Shown here one piece after another: positions 16,361 through 24,976 of a DNA stretch of 64,000 bases. The notes under the pieces were generated by a model. That model was given only the letters and a program-made list of their open reading frames with translations, was not told where the DNA came from and made no database searches. The position numbers and the translations under genes are program-made. The DNA is taken from positions 1 through 64,000 of the forward strand of contig NZ_JAGIKV010000021.1 in assembly GCF_017874615.1 (NCBI RefSeq), read 5' to 3'. This DNA comes from Paenibacillus xylanexedens. Lineage in GTDB: Bacteria > Bacillota > Bacilli > Paenibacillales > Paenibacillaceae. Each line of letters opens with the position of its first letter. The stretch's first letter is position 1.

Positions 16361-17032
16361 TCAATCAAACTCCTTCTTCGTCCACTCGTCTTCCGGAATC
16401 GGCAGATCTTCACCCGAGAATCGTTGTTCCTTGAACGGATCGGCAAAATGGTGGAAACCATTCACTTCCCAGAAGCCGTTACGGTCTTCTGTCATAAACT
16501 CCAGCCCACGTATCCACTTGGCACTCTTCCAGAAGTAAAGTTGTGGCACAACCATACGCAGTGGAAAACCATGCTTGGGTGTTAGTGGCTCGCCGTTATA
16601 TTTGAATGCAAGCAGTACATCATCATGCATCAATTCTTCAAGCGGTACATTTGTCTCATAATCATGATCTGCATGGATCATGACGTATTTGGCTTCCGGT
16701 TTAACCCCCAGAAGTTTCACAAAATCGGAGAAGCGAATACCTTCCCACGGCGTATCGAATTTCGACCAGCGTGTGACACAGTGGATATCACTCACCGTGT
16801 TCACCTGTGGCATCGCCTGTAACTCAGCTAGAGAGAACACCTTCTCCTCTTCCACTTCGCCGAATACCTTCAGGTCCCATGTGGACAGGTCATATTCCGG
16901 CACTTCCCCTTCATGCAGAATCGGGAATTTCTCCGTCAGCATCTGCCCTGGCGGCAAACGATCTCCGTGATCGTTACCTGTTTTGGGTGCCGGGGTTTTA
17001 CTTTTTTTCAAACGTTCAGCCTTGTTATGCAA
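16361..17032 (-). CDS. Molybdopterin-dependent oxidoreductase, YuiH/sulfite oxidase-like
   Basis: 223 residues, the single oxidoreductase molybdopterin-binding domain. The Moco-ligand Cys is in DIHCVTRWSK, and GFPLRMVVPQLYFWKSAKWI is the conserved block near the C-terminus. There is no Tat signal, so it is cytoplasmic like YuiH. The physiological substrate is unknown. TTG at 17032 has AAGGAGG eight bases upstream, an ideal site. Confidence 0.88.
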   Translation of the reverse strand: MHNKAERLKKSKTPAPKTGNDHGDRLPPGQMLTEKFPILHEGEVPEYDLSTWDLKVFGEVEEEKVFSLAELQAMPQVNTVSDIHCVTRWSKFDTPWEGIRFSDFVKLLGVKPEAKYVMIHADHDYETNVPLEELMHDDVLLAFKYNGEPLTPKHGFPLRMVVPQLYFWKSAKWIRGLEFMTEDRNGFWEVNGFHHFADPFKEQRFSGEDLPIPEDEWTKKEFD

Positions 17033-17078
17033 GTGGAATTCCTCCTTCTTTTACTGTCTCTAACATAGACATTCAGAA

Positions 17079-18002
17079 TTAACGCGAGCTTCCGCCCGCT
17101 TTCAGTGCATCCTGTGCATAGGTACGGTCTTTGAAAAAGAACATCGCGACCAGCGTCACAATATACGGCAGCATCAACGTGAAATGGGTTGGCAAGGAGA
17201 AGCCTTGCAGACGAATACTCAATGCTTCCATGAAGCCAAATAGCACACTGGAGCCCATGACGCCCAGCGGGTTCGCTTGTCCCAGCATCGTTGCCACCAG
17301 CGCGATAAAACCACGACCCGCGGTCATGCCTTCGGTAAACATCGTCACCTGACCAAGCGACAACTGTGCTCCAGCCAGAGCACACAACACACCGCACATC
17401 AGAACGGCACCATACTGGATGCCACGTACCTTGATCCCAATGCTCTGTGCTGCAATCGGGTTCTCACCGACGGAACGCAGGCGGAAGCCGGATACACTTT
17501 TGAACAGATAGAATTGCAGTCCAATCACGAGCACAATGCCGAGGTAGACCAGGGGACTATGTCCCGATAATACATCGCCCAACCACGGGATGTCCTTGAT
17601 CAGCGGAATATCCCACTTGGGAAGTCCCACCATGTCTTTGTCGTAGTATGCACCTTTTACATCAAAAATCGCACGCAGTGCAAAGGTCGTCACTCCCGCA
17701 GCCAGGAAGTTTAGCGAGATCCCGACCACGATGGCGTTGGCCTTGAGGTTAATACTTATAAAGGCAAAGAGCGCCGAGAATAACATCACAATAATAATGG
17801 AAAAGAGTACAGCAAGCAGCACATTGCCGAACAGATAATTGCCGACAATTGCGGAGAATGCACCGATCAGAACCAGTCCTTCAAGACCCACGTTGAACAG
17901 ACCGACACGGGAACATAAAGCCCCACCGAGCGCTGCAAGCAGGATTGGAGTCATAATCCGCAAGGTTGAGCCAAACATGGCTGCATCAAACAGTTGTTGC
18001 AT
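17079..18002 (-). CDS. nupQ: Nucleoside ABC transporter permease (NupQ-like)
   Basis: 307 residues with about eight to nine hydrophobic helices and the branched-chain/BMP permease signature GENPIAAQSIGIKV near residue 180. The start overlaps the end of the upstream permease gene by 17 bases. With its partner permease, double-domain ATPase and BMP lipoprotein it forms a guanosine/nucleoside importer of the NupNOPQ type. Confidence 0.88.
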   Translation of the reverse strand: MQQLFDAAMFGSTLRIMTPILLAALGGALCSRVGLFNVGLEGLVLIGAFSAIVGNYLFGNVLLAVLFSIIIVMLFSALFAFISINLKANAIVVGISLNFLAAGVTTFALRAIFDVKGAYYDKDMVGLPKWDIPLIKDIPWLGDVLSGHSPLVYLGIVLVIGLQFYLFKSVSGFRLRSVGENPIAAQSIGIKVRGIQYGAVLMCGVLCALAGAQLSLGQVTMFTEGMTAGRGFIALVATMLGQANPLGVMGSSVLFGFMEALSIRLQGFSLPTHFTLMLPYIVTLVAMFFFKDRTYAQDALKAGGSSR

Positions 18003-19053
18003 TGGACTTTTTCTCCTTTCTCCGCTTCAGGAATGAATAACCGATCTGAGCTGATACAAATAACGTCAATACAGCCTGGATGACACTGCCGACTTCCAGC
18101 GGCACATCCGTATTCCGTTCCATCCCCATGGCACCTGTCTGTAACGCAGCCAGCAAAATAGCTGCTACAGCTGTACCAAGTGGATGCGAGCGGGCAAGCA
18201 GCGTTGCCATAATGCCGCTCCATGCGTAACTTGCCGATGACAGTGAGCCATCAAGGAAACGGTACTGTGTACCGAGCACTTCCCCCGCACCCGCGAGTCC
18301 AGCAAGTCCACCACTAATGACCATGGACAGCATCATCATGCGAATGCGACGAACACCACCGTAGGTTGCAAAGGACGGGTTGCTGCCGAGCATACGGATT
18401 TCATAACCGGTCACCGTTTTATGTGTGAACCAATAGATCATAATAGCCGCTACAATGGCAATGATGAAGCCGGCATGCAGTCCCATGCCCTGGAACAACT
18501 TCGGCAACCAGATACTTTGATCAATCATCGGAGTCTGCGCCATCGCTGCAGATCCTGTGCGGTCCTTAAATGGATAGGAGACCATGTAGCCCCCGAAATA
18601 AATGGCAATATAGTTAAGTAGTAAGGTTGTGATCAACAAGTTCATACCGAAGCGTGCATCCAGCCAGCCTGCAAACAGAGACCAGATTCCCCCGGCAATA
18701 ATACCTGCCACAATCGCAGCAATACACACAAACCAGCCTGGCCCTGGCAGATAGAGCGCCGTGAGCGCGGCACTAAGCCCGCCAAGAATCATCTGGCCTT
18801 CGGCTCCCATGTTGAAGAATCCGGCACGGAATGCCAATGCTACGCCAAGCCCCGCCAAGATGATTGGTGTGGAACGAGCCAACGTATTGGTGAAGAAGTA
18901 GAAGTTGCCGAAGGCCCCTTTCCACATCTCCGCATACGTATCCACCACATTACCGCCAACGATCAGAATCGCCACAGCCCCTGCAATCAGACCGATGAAT
19001 ACGGCAAGCAGCGGCTGTACGAGTCCGCGAAGTGTTTCTTTTACCCGATTCAT
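17986..19053 (-). CDS. nupP: Nucleoside ABC transporter permease (NupP-like)
   Basis: 355 residues with about nine to ten helices. It contains the loop GSNPSFATYGGVRRIRMM and AFRAGFFNMGAEGQMILGG, both typical of BMP-family permeases. The start overlaps the ATPase gene end by four bases. Confidence 0.88.
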   Translation of the reverse strand: MNRVKETLRGLVQPLLAVFIGLIAGAVAILIVGGNVVDTYAEMWKGAFGNFYFFTNTLARSTPIILAGLGVALAFRAGFFNMGAEGQMILGGLSAALTALYLPGPGWFVCIAAIVAGIIAGGIWSLFAGWLDARFGMNLLITTLLLNYIAIYFGGYMVSYPFKDRTGSAAMAQTPMIDQSIWLPKLFQGMGLHAGFIIAIVAAIMIYWFTHKTVTGYEIRMLGSNPSFATYGGVRRIRMMMLSMVISGGLAGLAGAGEVLGTQYRFLDGSLSSASYAWSGIMATLLARSHPLGTAVAAILLAALQTGAMGMERNTDVPLEVGSVIQAVLTLFVSAQIGYSFLKRRKEKKSNATTV

Positions 19054-20549
19054 ATCCGCTCTTTCCCTCCTGCCATTAACAAGCTGATCTGTTCCTCAGT
19101 CGCTTCCTCTGCTCTCAGTTCTCCGGCAATCTCGCCTTCATACATCACAATAATCCGATCAGATAATTGCAAAATCTCGGACAACTCCGATGAAATGAGC
19201 AGAATACCCGCACCCTCGCTACGTTTGCGCAGCAATTCGGCATGTATCGTCTCCATCGCTCCGATATCCACACCACGTGTTGGTTCGGCTGCAATCAGAA
19301 ACGGTGTATCCTGTGCAAATTCACGGGCAGCAATCAGCTTCTGCAAGTTTCCTCCGGACAGAAACTGTGCCTTGGTTTCCGCAGAACCCGTCTTGATGCT
19401 GAACTGTTTGATCCAGCTCTCTACCATCGTTCTTGCTGCTTTGGCTTTGATAATGCCGCGTGACTGCAAGCGATGATGGTGTCCCATTAGCCCGTTCTCG
19501 CGAACACTCGCATCCTTGGCTGCTCCCCACATGTAGCGATCTTCCGGAATATGAGCAAGTCCATGCTCCCGGATGCGCCGTACAGGCCAGTTCGTTGTAT
19601 CCTGCCCGGAGAGTACAACGCGACCACTATCCGCCTTACGCAGTCCAGCAATGACCTGAATCAGTTCCGACTGGCCGTTACCCGAGATGCCTGCTATACC
19701 CACGACCTCACCTTTTCGAACCTCCATATGAATCTCCTTGAGCGCCGAACGATCCTTCGCTCCGGACAGATTGACCCCTTCCACTTGAAGCACGGCTTCC
19801 GCTGGAACCGATGGCTGCTTGTCCATACGTACAAGTTCACGACCAACCATCAGACGGGACAATTCCTCCACATGTGTATCCTTGGCTTCCAACGTACCTG
19901 TCACCTGACCATCCCGAAGCACCGTGATCCGGTCGGCTACATCCATGACTTCTTGAAGCTTATGTGTAATCAGTACAAAGGTTTTGCCCAGCTTAGCGAG
20001 AGATTTCATGTTCGCCAGCAGTTCTTTCACTTCCAGCGGTGTCAGTACCGCCGAAGGTTCATCTAATATAATGATGTCTGCGCCCTGATGCAGCACCTTG
20101 AGAATTTCAACACGCTGTTGCATGCCAAGCGGGCACTCGGACACTTTTTTCCACGGGTCAACCGGCATGCCATATTGTCTGCCAAGTTCGTTCACCTGGG
20201 CCGCTGCTTTTTTGCGATCAAATGCGCCTGCCTTAGCCGGTTCGCGTCCGATCACGATGTTCTCCGCCACCGTAAAGGAAGGGAACAGCATGAAATGCTG
20301 GTGCACCATACCGATGCCACTTGCCATCGCCTGGGACGGCGTAGCAAAGCTTACCTCACGTCCACGGACTTTGATTGTGCCTGACGTGGGCTGTTCCATA
20401 CCGTACAGCATACGCATCAGGGTTGTTTTACCTGCCCCGTTCTCACCAACAAGGGCATGAATCTCTCCCTCACGCAAATTAAAACGGATGTCACGGTTAG
20501 CGGTGAAGCCGCCGTATTTCTTCGTAATCTGCTCCATCTCCAACAGCAT
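19050..20549 (-). CDS. nupO: Nucleoside ABC transporter ATPase, two nucleotide-binding domains (NupO-like)
   Basis: 499 residues with two ABC domains. Domain 1 has Walker A GENGAGKTT, the degenerate signature region CPLGMQQRVEI and Walker B IIILDEPSAVL. Domain 2 has a modified Walker A GISGNGQSE, signature LSGGNLQK and AAEPTRGVD in place of Walker B. This asymmetry is normal for the RbsA/YufO group. The start at 20549 is preceded by GAGGGGAG, next to the border of a dispersed element. It powers the neighbouring permeases. Confidence 0.92.
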   Translation of the reverse strand: MLLEMEQITKKYGGFTANRDIRFNLREGEIHALVGENGAGKTTLMRMLYGMEQPTSGTIKVRGREVSFATPSQAMASGIGMVHQHFMLFPSFTVAENIVIGREPAKAGAFDRKKAAAQVNELGRQYGMPVDPWKKVSECPLGMQQRVEILKVLHQGADIIILDEPSAVLTPLEVKELLANMKSLAKLGKTFVLITHKLQEVMDVADRITVLRDGQVTGTLEAKDTHVEELSRLMVGRELVRMDKQPSVPAEAVLQVEGVNLSGAKDRSALKEIHMEVRKGEVVGIAGISGNGQSELIQVIAGLRKADSGRVVLSGQDTTNWPVRRIREHGLAHIPEDRYMWGAAKDASVRENGLMGHHHRLQSRGIIKAKAARTMVESWIKQFSIKTGSAETKAQFLSGGNLQKLIAAREFAQDTPFLIAAEPTRGVDIGAMETIHAELLRKRSEGAGILLISSELSEILQLSDRIIVMYEGEIAGELRAEEATEEQISLLMAGGKERI

Positions 20550-20568
20550 ATCTCGCGTTCGCTCCCCT

Positions 20569-20792
20569 CAGTTCAACTTAAAAAGGTTACACTCGCCACT
20601 ACGATGACAGAATAACCTTCCGATCGCCGTTATCCCCAGATTTTTTGATTCCCTTTTGACACGGGAAAATCCGGTGATAAATGCGAGGTGTATGCTTCCG
20701 AAGCAGCTTTCTTTCAGAAAGCTTTTAGCGTTGCTTCCTTAGGTTATTTCTGCCCTCTTCGTTATCGTGTAAACGATAAGTTGAACATATAC
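20569..20792 (-). repeat. Dispersed structured element, copy 3
   Basis: On the minus strand it shows GTTCAACTTA and TTTACAC at the left arm, AGGGCAGAAATAACCT, an inserted module with stem AGCTTTC-tg-GAAAGCT, CTGGGGATAAC (complement at 20629-20639), GGTTATTCTGTCATCG and GTGTAACC, and closes with AAGTTGAACT. It sits between the binding-protein gene and nupO and has the same orientation as the operon. Confidence 0.85.
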
Positions 20793-20810
20793 TGGTCATT
20801 TAATAGCAGC

Positions 20811-20840
20811 AAAACCGGCTGCCTGATCGGGCAGCCGGCT
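20811..20840 (-). terminator. Hairpin between the BMP lipoprotein gene and nupO
   Basis: A perfect 9-bp GC-rich stem (CCGGCTGCC with GGCAGCCGG) and a 6-base loop, followed by TTTTG on the minus strand, 42 bp after the lipoprotein gene. It should reduce readthrough into the permease genes, giving excess binding protein. Confidence 0.75.
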
Positions 20841-20881
20841 GATCATTTCCATCACTCATTCATTGAAAAGGACAATCAAAA

Positions 20882-21913
20882 CTATTGTTGCAATGGATCT
20901 TTGACTACGATTTTGCCGGATACGATATCATCCTTAATTGCTTTAACCTTGTCGATCACTTCTTGTCCAACAAAAGCATTCAATGGAGATTCGCTGTCAC
21001 GTGTAACGTAAGTCAGGCCTACACCGTCTTCTTTCAAACCGTAGTTAACAGCGCCTGCTTTGAAGTTGCCTTCTACAAAATCTTTCACAGTCTCATAAGC
21101 AACCGTATCGGTTGATTTCAATTGAGACAATACGATATGTTCCGGGTCTTCAACGGTACGGTCCGTATCTTGACCTGAAGCGTAGAAGCCTTTTTCTTTG
21201 GCTGCTTCGAACACGCCGAGATCACCTACAGCGGATGCGCCAGCGACGAAGTCAGCGCCTTTGCCGAATTGTACCAGTGCCAATTCTTTTGCTTTGGCTG
21301 GGTCATTGAATCCACCTACATAGTTCACGAGGAATTCTGCGTCTGGATTCACGGATTCCAATCCTGCTTTGAAACCTTCCGTATATTTCTTGATCAATGG
21401 TACATCCATTGCTGCGATCATGCCGACTTTATCTGTTTTGGTGGACAATCCAGCAGCTGCACCGAGCAGGTACGCCCCTTCATATTCACGGAAACCAACG
21501 CTACGAACGTTAGGCAGATCCACTGTTGTATCTACAATCGCAAAGGACTTGTCCGGATTCTCTGCTGCGACTTTCTTCAATGCATCTTCTGCCTGGAAAG
21601 TGGCTGTAATAATCAGATCATAATTCTCGGCAACCGCAGCACGCAGATTTTGTTCAAATGCTGCCGGGTCTGTCGATTCAATCGTCTTGGTGTCTAATTT
21701 GAATTCTTCGCCTGCTTTTTTGAAACCTTCATCCATCTGTACAAAGAAAGGGTTAACCCCTATTTTTTCGGGAAGTACGAGGGCCATCCGAAGAGATTTC
21801 TCCGAATCACTGCCTTGGGCGGATTGTTCGTCTTTGGAAGCCGAATTCCCACAAGCTGCCAACAAAATAGCCAACATGATGATCGATAAGACGAACGATA
21901 AACCTCTTTTCAT
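20882..21913 (-). CDS. nupN: BMP-family nucleoside-binding lipoprotein (NupN-like)
   Basis: 343 residues. The signal peptide ends in the lipobox LLAAC near residue 20. The BMP fold shows the nucleoside-site sequence YEGAYLLGAAAGL, VGMIAAMDVPLI and a C-terminal domain with ASGQDTDR. ATG at 21913 has AAAAGGGG ten bases upstream; an ATG eight codons earlier overlaps that site. It is the extracellular receptor of the nucleoside importer. Confidence 0.92.
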   Translation of the reverse strand: MKRGLSFVLSIIMLAILLAACGNSASKDEQSAQGSDSEKSLRMALVLPEKIGVNPFFVQMDEGFKKAGEEFKLDTKTIESTDPAAFEQNLRAAVAENYDLIITATFQAEDALKKVAAENPDKSFAIVDTTVDLPNVRSVGFREYEGAYLLGAAAGLSTKTDKVGMIAAMDVPLIKKYTEGFKAGLESVNPDAEFLVNYVGGFNDPAKAKELALVQFGKGADFVAGASAVGDLGVFEAAKEKGFYASGQDTDRTVEDPEHIVLSQLKSTDTVAYETVKDFVEGNFKAGAVNYGLKEDGVGLTYVTRDSESPLNAFVGQEVIDKVKAIKDDIVSGKIVVKDPLQQ

Positions 21914-21948
21914 TTTGAAAATACCCCTTTTCAACATTCTTTTTTCTT

Positions 21949-22004
21949 ATCCTAGCGGATACTGTCGATCCTTGTCAATAAATCTTTGAGCGTATACACT
22001 CAAA
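21949..22004 (-). promoter_or_regulatory. Promoter and palindromic operator of the nucleoside transporter operon
   Basis: On the minus strand TTGACA (21973-21978) and TAGGAT (21949-21954) are 18 bp apart. Immediately upstream, 21985-22004 reads TTTGAGCGTATACACTCAAA, a dyad with one mismatched pair, likely bound by a dimeric regulator. The regulator is unknown. Confidence 0.65.
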
Positions 22005-22071
22005 TAGAATATAATTGACAATTCGCTTTCTACCAAGCTTTGGAAACCGTTCTGTATCAAGCTTTTTTTCG

Positions 22072-22139
22072 TTGACATCCAGCGCGTCTCCGTGCTAAAG
22101 TCAATCCAATTATTCTATTCTGATAGGAATTGTCAGAAT
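22072..22139 (+). promoter_or_regulatory. Probable promoter of the exported protein gene
   Basis: TTGACA at 22072-22077 and TAAAGT at 22096-22101 with an 18-bp spacer. An inverted repeat ATTCTGA/TCAGAAT at 22117-22139 lies just after it and could be an operator or leader stem. Confidence 0.45.
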
Positions 22140-22189
22140 TATAACCCAAAGCTGATTATTTTCCAACCCATTTTAAGGAGGCTATTCAT

Positions 22190-23611
22190 TTGAAAAAAAT
22201 CACCCAGATCACGTTGGCGGCCCTACTCGCCGCTCCGGTAACACTCGGCAGCCTTAGCTTGCCCGCTTCCGCTTCTGCAGCATCTGCAACTCCGGCTAAA
22301 CCCGCCACCTCACAAAGTGTCAAAGGACCGGTAGCTCAGGCGCCAGTTACCTATACGGAAAGCGCAGTGGATTTTGCTCAATTCTTGCAAGCGAAATACA
22401 ACATTCAATTGCCGCAACAGATTACCAAAGGTGATTTCATTCAAGCCATTGCAGCCATCACGGAAGCAACTCAAGCAAGTGACAGTGAAGCCAAAGCTCC
22501 TGTCTTTACCGATCTGTCCTCTGGTGATTCTTCTTATGATGCTGCCGCATCCTTATACAATAATGGGGTTCTTACGGGTACAGAAGTACGTGCCAAGGAT
22601 CAATTGAGCACTTATGCAGCGGTCTTCATCGCGGTGAAAGCAGCCGGATTCAAGGAACTGGCTTATACTTATCCTGCAGAGAAAACAGCCAAAGCGCTTG
22701 CCAAAGTTGGCATTAGCCCAAACCGTGTTCAGGGACAAGCCGCACAGGAACTGGCTGCTGCGATCGATACAGGCCTGATTCCCAAAAGCCTATACCCCGC
22801 TCTCCTTAAGGGTGGCGTAGCAAATAAAGATTTCGCTGATACTTTGCTTGGACGCGTATTGGTCAGTCAAGGGAAATACAAACATGAGATTGGGCGTTCC
22901 GGCGATGCGGACATCTATTCCAAACTGTATGCTGCATATCGCACAGCGGATCTGATCGAATCACCTGAGCTGAGAAAGATTGTGGATCAGGCGCTGCGAG
23001 ATGATCTTGTAACAGGTTACAATCTGAAGGATAGCCGCTTTGATTCCAACTTTATCGATGAACTGATACTTACCTACGGCCACGATAATATTCAACATGC
23101 TGTACAGTTGGTTGGTTTGTTGCGTAGCGAAGGTATTGATGCTGATGTGCAATTCCAGCCGAAGACATCTGCCTTCATTTATTTGAAGGAATGGGGCGAG
23201 CCGAAGGAAACACCAGACTATAAAGTGACACAGATCGAGAACGGTAACTATATTGCTTCTGCGAAGGAATATGATATTCAGTTCGAGTTCAACAATGTGG
23301 CAGACAAAGTCCGCTTCAACGACATTGTGCTGAAATATGCCAAAAAGAACAGTGACAGTACATCTCCACTGATTCTAAGCTCCTGGTGGCAACCACTGTA
23401 TTATTCACCAACCGCATTAGCTAACTATCCGGTCATTTCCAATAATAAGATCGCGCTTGGCAATTACTATGCTCAGTCCTTCTCTCTGAAAGAGAATGCC
23501 AAAGCCATTCGGGAAGGTTTCCTGAAGCTGGCACCTGATGCGGACATTACGACGTATGACTTCTGGGTGGACCAACCTTTCTTCAACTATCTGAACGGTG
23601 GATCTGAATAA
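22190..23611 (+). CDS. Exported protein with an SLH-like N-terminal region
   Basis: 473 residues. A Sec signal peptide (KK, hydrophobic core, ASASA-type cleavage near residue 30) is followed by a linker rich in Ala, Pro and Thr. Residues 100-155 (VFTDLSSGDSSYDAAASLYNNGVLTG then a basic/acidic stretch) resemble a degenerate S-layer homology repeat. The C-terminal half is soluble, with many aromatic residues and no recognised domain. TTG at 22190 is supported by AAGGAGG eight bases upstream. It is monocistronic, with a strong terminator. Function is unknown. Confidence 0.75.
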   Translation: MKKITQITLAALLAAPVTLGSLSLPASASAASATPAKPATSQSVKGPVAQAPVTYTESAVDFAQFLQAKYNIQLPQQITKGDFIQAIAAITEATQASDSEAKAPVFTDLSSGDSSYDAAASLYNNGVLTGTEVRAKDQLSTYAAVFIAVKAAGFKELAYTYPAEKTAKALAKVGISPNRVQGQAAQELAAAIDTGLIPKSLYPALLKGGVANKDFADTLLGRVLVSQGKYKHEIGRSGDADIYSKLYAAYRTADLIESPELRKIVDQALRDDLVTGYNLKDSRFDSNFIDELILTYGHDNIQHAVQLVGLLRSEGIDADVQFQPKTSAFIYLKEWGEPKETPDYKVTQIENGNYIASAKEYDIQFEFNNVADKVRFNDIVLKYAKKNSDSTSPLILSSWWQPLYYSPTALANYPVISNNKIALGNYYAQSFSLKENAKAIREGFLKLAPDADITTYDFWVDQPFFNYLNGGSE

Positions 23612-23664
23612 AATAAATTCCGTCTCCAACCGAATTAAAGCTCGTATTTTGCCATTATAAGCAT

Positions 23665-23722
23665 CCGTCTTTACCGAATTTCACAGGGGTTTCGACCCCT
23701 AGATTCGTAAAGGCGGTTTTTT
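23665..23722 (+). terminator. Strong intrinsic terminator after the exported protein
   Basis: CCGtCTTTACcGAAT pairs with ATTCGTAAAGgCGG around an inner stem AGGGGT-ttcg-ACCCCT, then six T residues. Confidence 0.9.
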
Positions 23723-23853
23723 GTTCAGCATTTTGCAAATTTCTTCTACAAAATCATTTTTCTCATGCAGGAATTACCAATATAAGGTCGAATCCTTTAT
23801 GTACACAAACACGCAATCATATTGCATATCTCCGCACGAACAGGAGTTACTCC

Positions 23854-24444
23854 ATGGTATATGACGGTATTCTACTAGGCTTGATCGTTGGATTTTTTCG
23901 GGGCGGGTTGCGACATGGGCTCAACCAGTTTGCAGCACTCAAGCTACGAAGTGGCTGGATTTTCCCTGTATTGTTGCTAATCCAGTTCTTTATTTTCTAT
24001 CTCCAGGAACGATTCGAATGGGTGGCATCCATTAATGGATATCTCTTTGCTGCCGTCTACATTACAGGGCTCGCTTTCCTGTGGCTCAACAGACACCATA
24101 CCGGTTTCATGCTCATCTGGATTGGGGTGTTTCTCAATTTTGCCGTCATGGCTGTAAATGGTGGGCGCATGCCAGTTTCTGTTGAAGCTTCTGCTGTACT
24201 GGGACCCTATTATGTAGACATGCTCAGGGAAGGCGGCGCCGTATCGAAGCATTTTATGATGAATGCGTCTACAAATCTGCCTTTTCTCGGTGATATCATC
24301 CCACTCTCCAGCCCTTATCCACGGACTCAGGTCATCAGCATCGGTGATGTGGTCATGAACGTTGGCATATTCCTTTTTATCCAGTACATGATGGTGAATC
24401 GGGACAAAAAGGTTGTGCAACCTGCTAAAACTCATCAGGCTTGA
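23854..24444 (+). CDS. DUF5317 family membrane protein
   Basis: 196 residues with about five hydrophobic segments. The family pattern includes RGG near residue 17, VNGGRMPVS near residue 102 and GDVVMNVGIF near residue 169. AGGAG lies seven bases before the ATG. It is followed after 39 bp by a 34-residue membrane peptide gene and a terminator. Function is unknown. Confidence 0.8.
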   Translation: MVYDGILLGLIVGFFRGGLRHGLNQFAALKLRSGWIFPVLLLIQFFIFYLQERFEWVASINGYLFAAVYITGLAFLWLNRHHTGFMLIWIGVFLNFAVMAVNGGRMPVSVEASAVLGPYYVDMLREGGAVSKHFMMNASTNLPFLGDIIPLSSPYPRTQVISIGDVVMNVGIFLFIQYMMVNRDKKVVQPAKTHQA

Positions 24445-24483
24445 AGAGAAGCAGGTAGACTCCAAGGAAGGGAGGTCTTCTCC

Positions 24484-24588
24484 ATGAAAAAATTTGAAGG
24501 TGTGAAATATTCCCGCATTGTCATCAACGCAATCATCGTGGCTTCTGTCGTTGTAGCATTAACTTCGGGATACAAGCTGGGCGGCTAG
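24484..24588 (+). CDS. Small single-span membrane peptide
   Basis: 34 residues starting MKKFEGVKYSR, then one hydrophobic helix (IVINAIIVASVVVALTSGY), ending KLGG. GGGAGG lies eight bases before the ATG, and an intrinsic terminator follows 25 bp after the stop. Its placement behind the DUF5317 gene suggests one transcript. No function can be assigned. Confidence 0.6.
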   Translation: MKKFEGVKYSRIVINAIIVASVVVALTSGYKLGG

Positions 24589-24612
24589 TATCCATACCAC
24601 CCAACAAGACAA

Positions 24613-24638
24613 ACAGGCTGCCAGCGGCCTGTTTTTTC
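24613..24638 (+). terminator. Intrinsic terminator
   Basis: ACAGGC and GCCTGT form a 6-bp stem with an 8-base loop, followed by six T residues. Confidence 0.8.
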
Positions 24639-24710
24639 TTTCTGGATTTTTGGCAGGCAACTTGGTATGTTATATATCCATATAGTATATCCACAAACAA
24701 TAACACCAAT

Positions 24711-24937
24711 TATATATTGAACTGAACATTTACACGAGAACGGAGAGGACAGAAATAACCTGAAGAAGCGGAGCGTTCGCCTAAAAGCTTTCTGAAAGAA
24801 AGCTACATCGGAAGCATATGCTATCCCGGGATTTTCCCTTTTGGAAAAGAAATCAAAAAATCTGGGGATAACAGGGATCGGAAGGTTGTTCTGTCATCGA
24901 AGTGTAAGTGTTAATACCCATCAGCTCAATTTATATA
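24711..24937 (+). repeat. Dispersed structured element, copy 2
   Basis: It has TGAACTGAACATTTACACG, GAGAGGACAGAAATAACCTG, an internal module with AAGCTTTCTGAAAGAAAGCT, CTGGGGATAAC at 24862-24872, GGAAGGTTGTTCTGTCATCG, and the closing arm GCTCAATTTATATA. It lies directly upstream of the GGDEF/HD gene and shares its orientation, so it would be part of that 5' leader if the promoter lies before it. Confidence 0.85.
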
Positions 24938-24976
24938 CACATCAAGATTAGACTAAACCCAAGCAGGAGATTTTTT

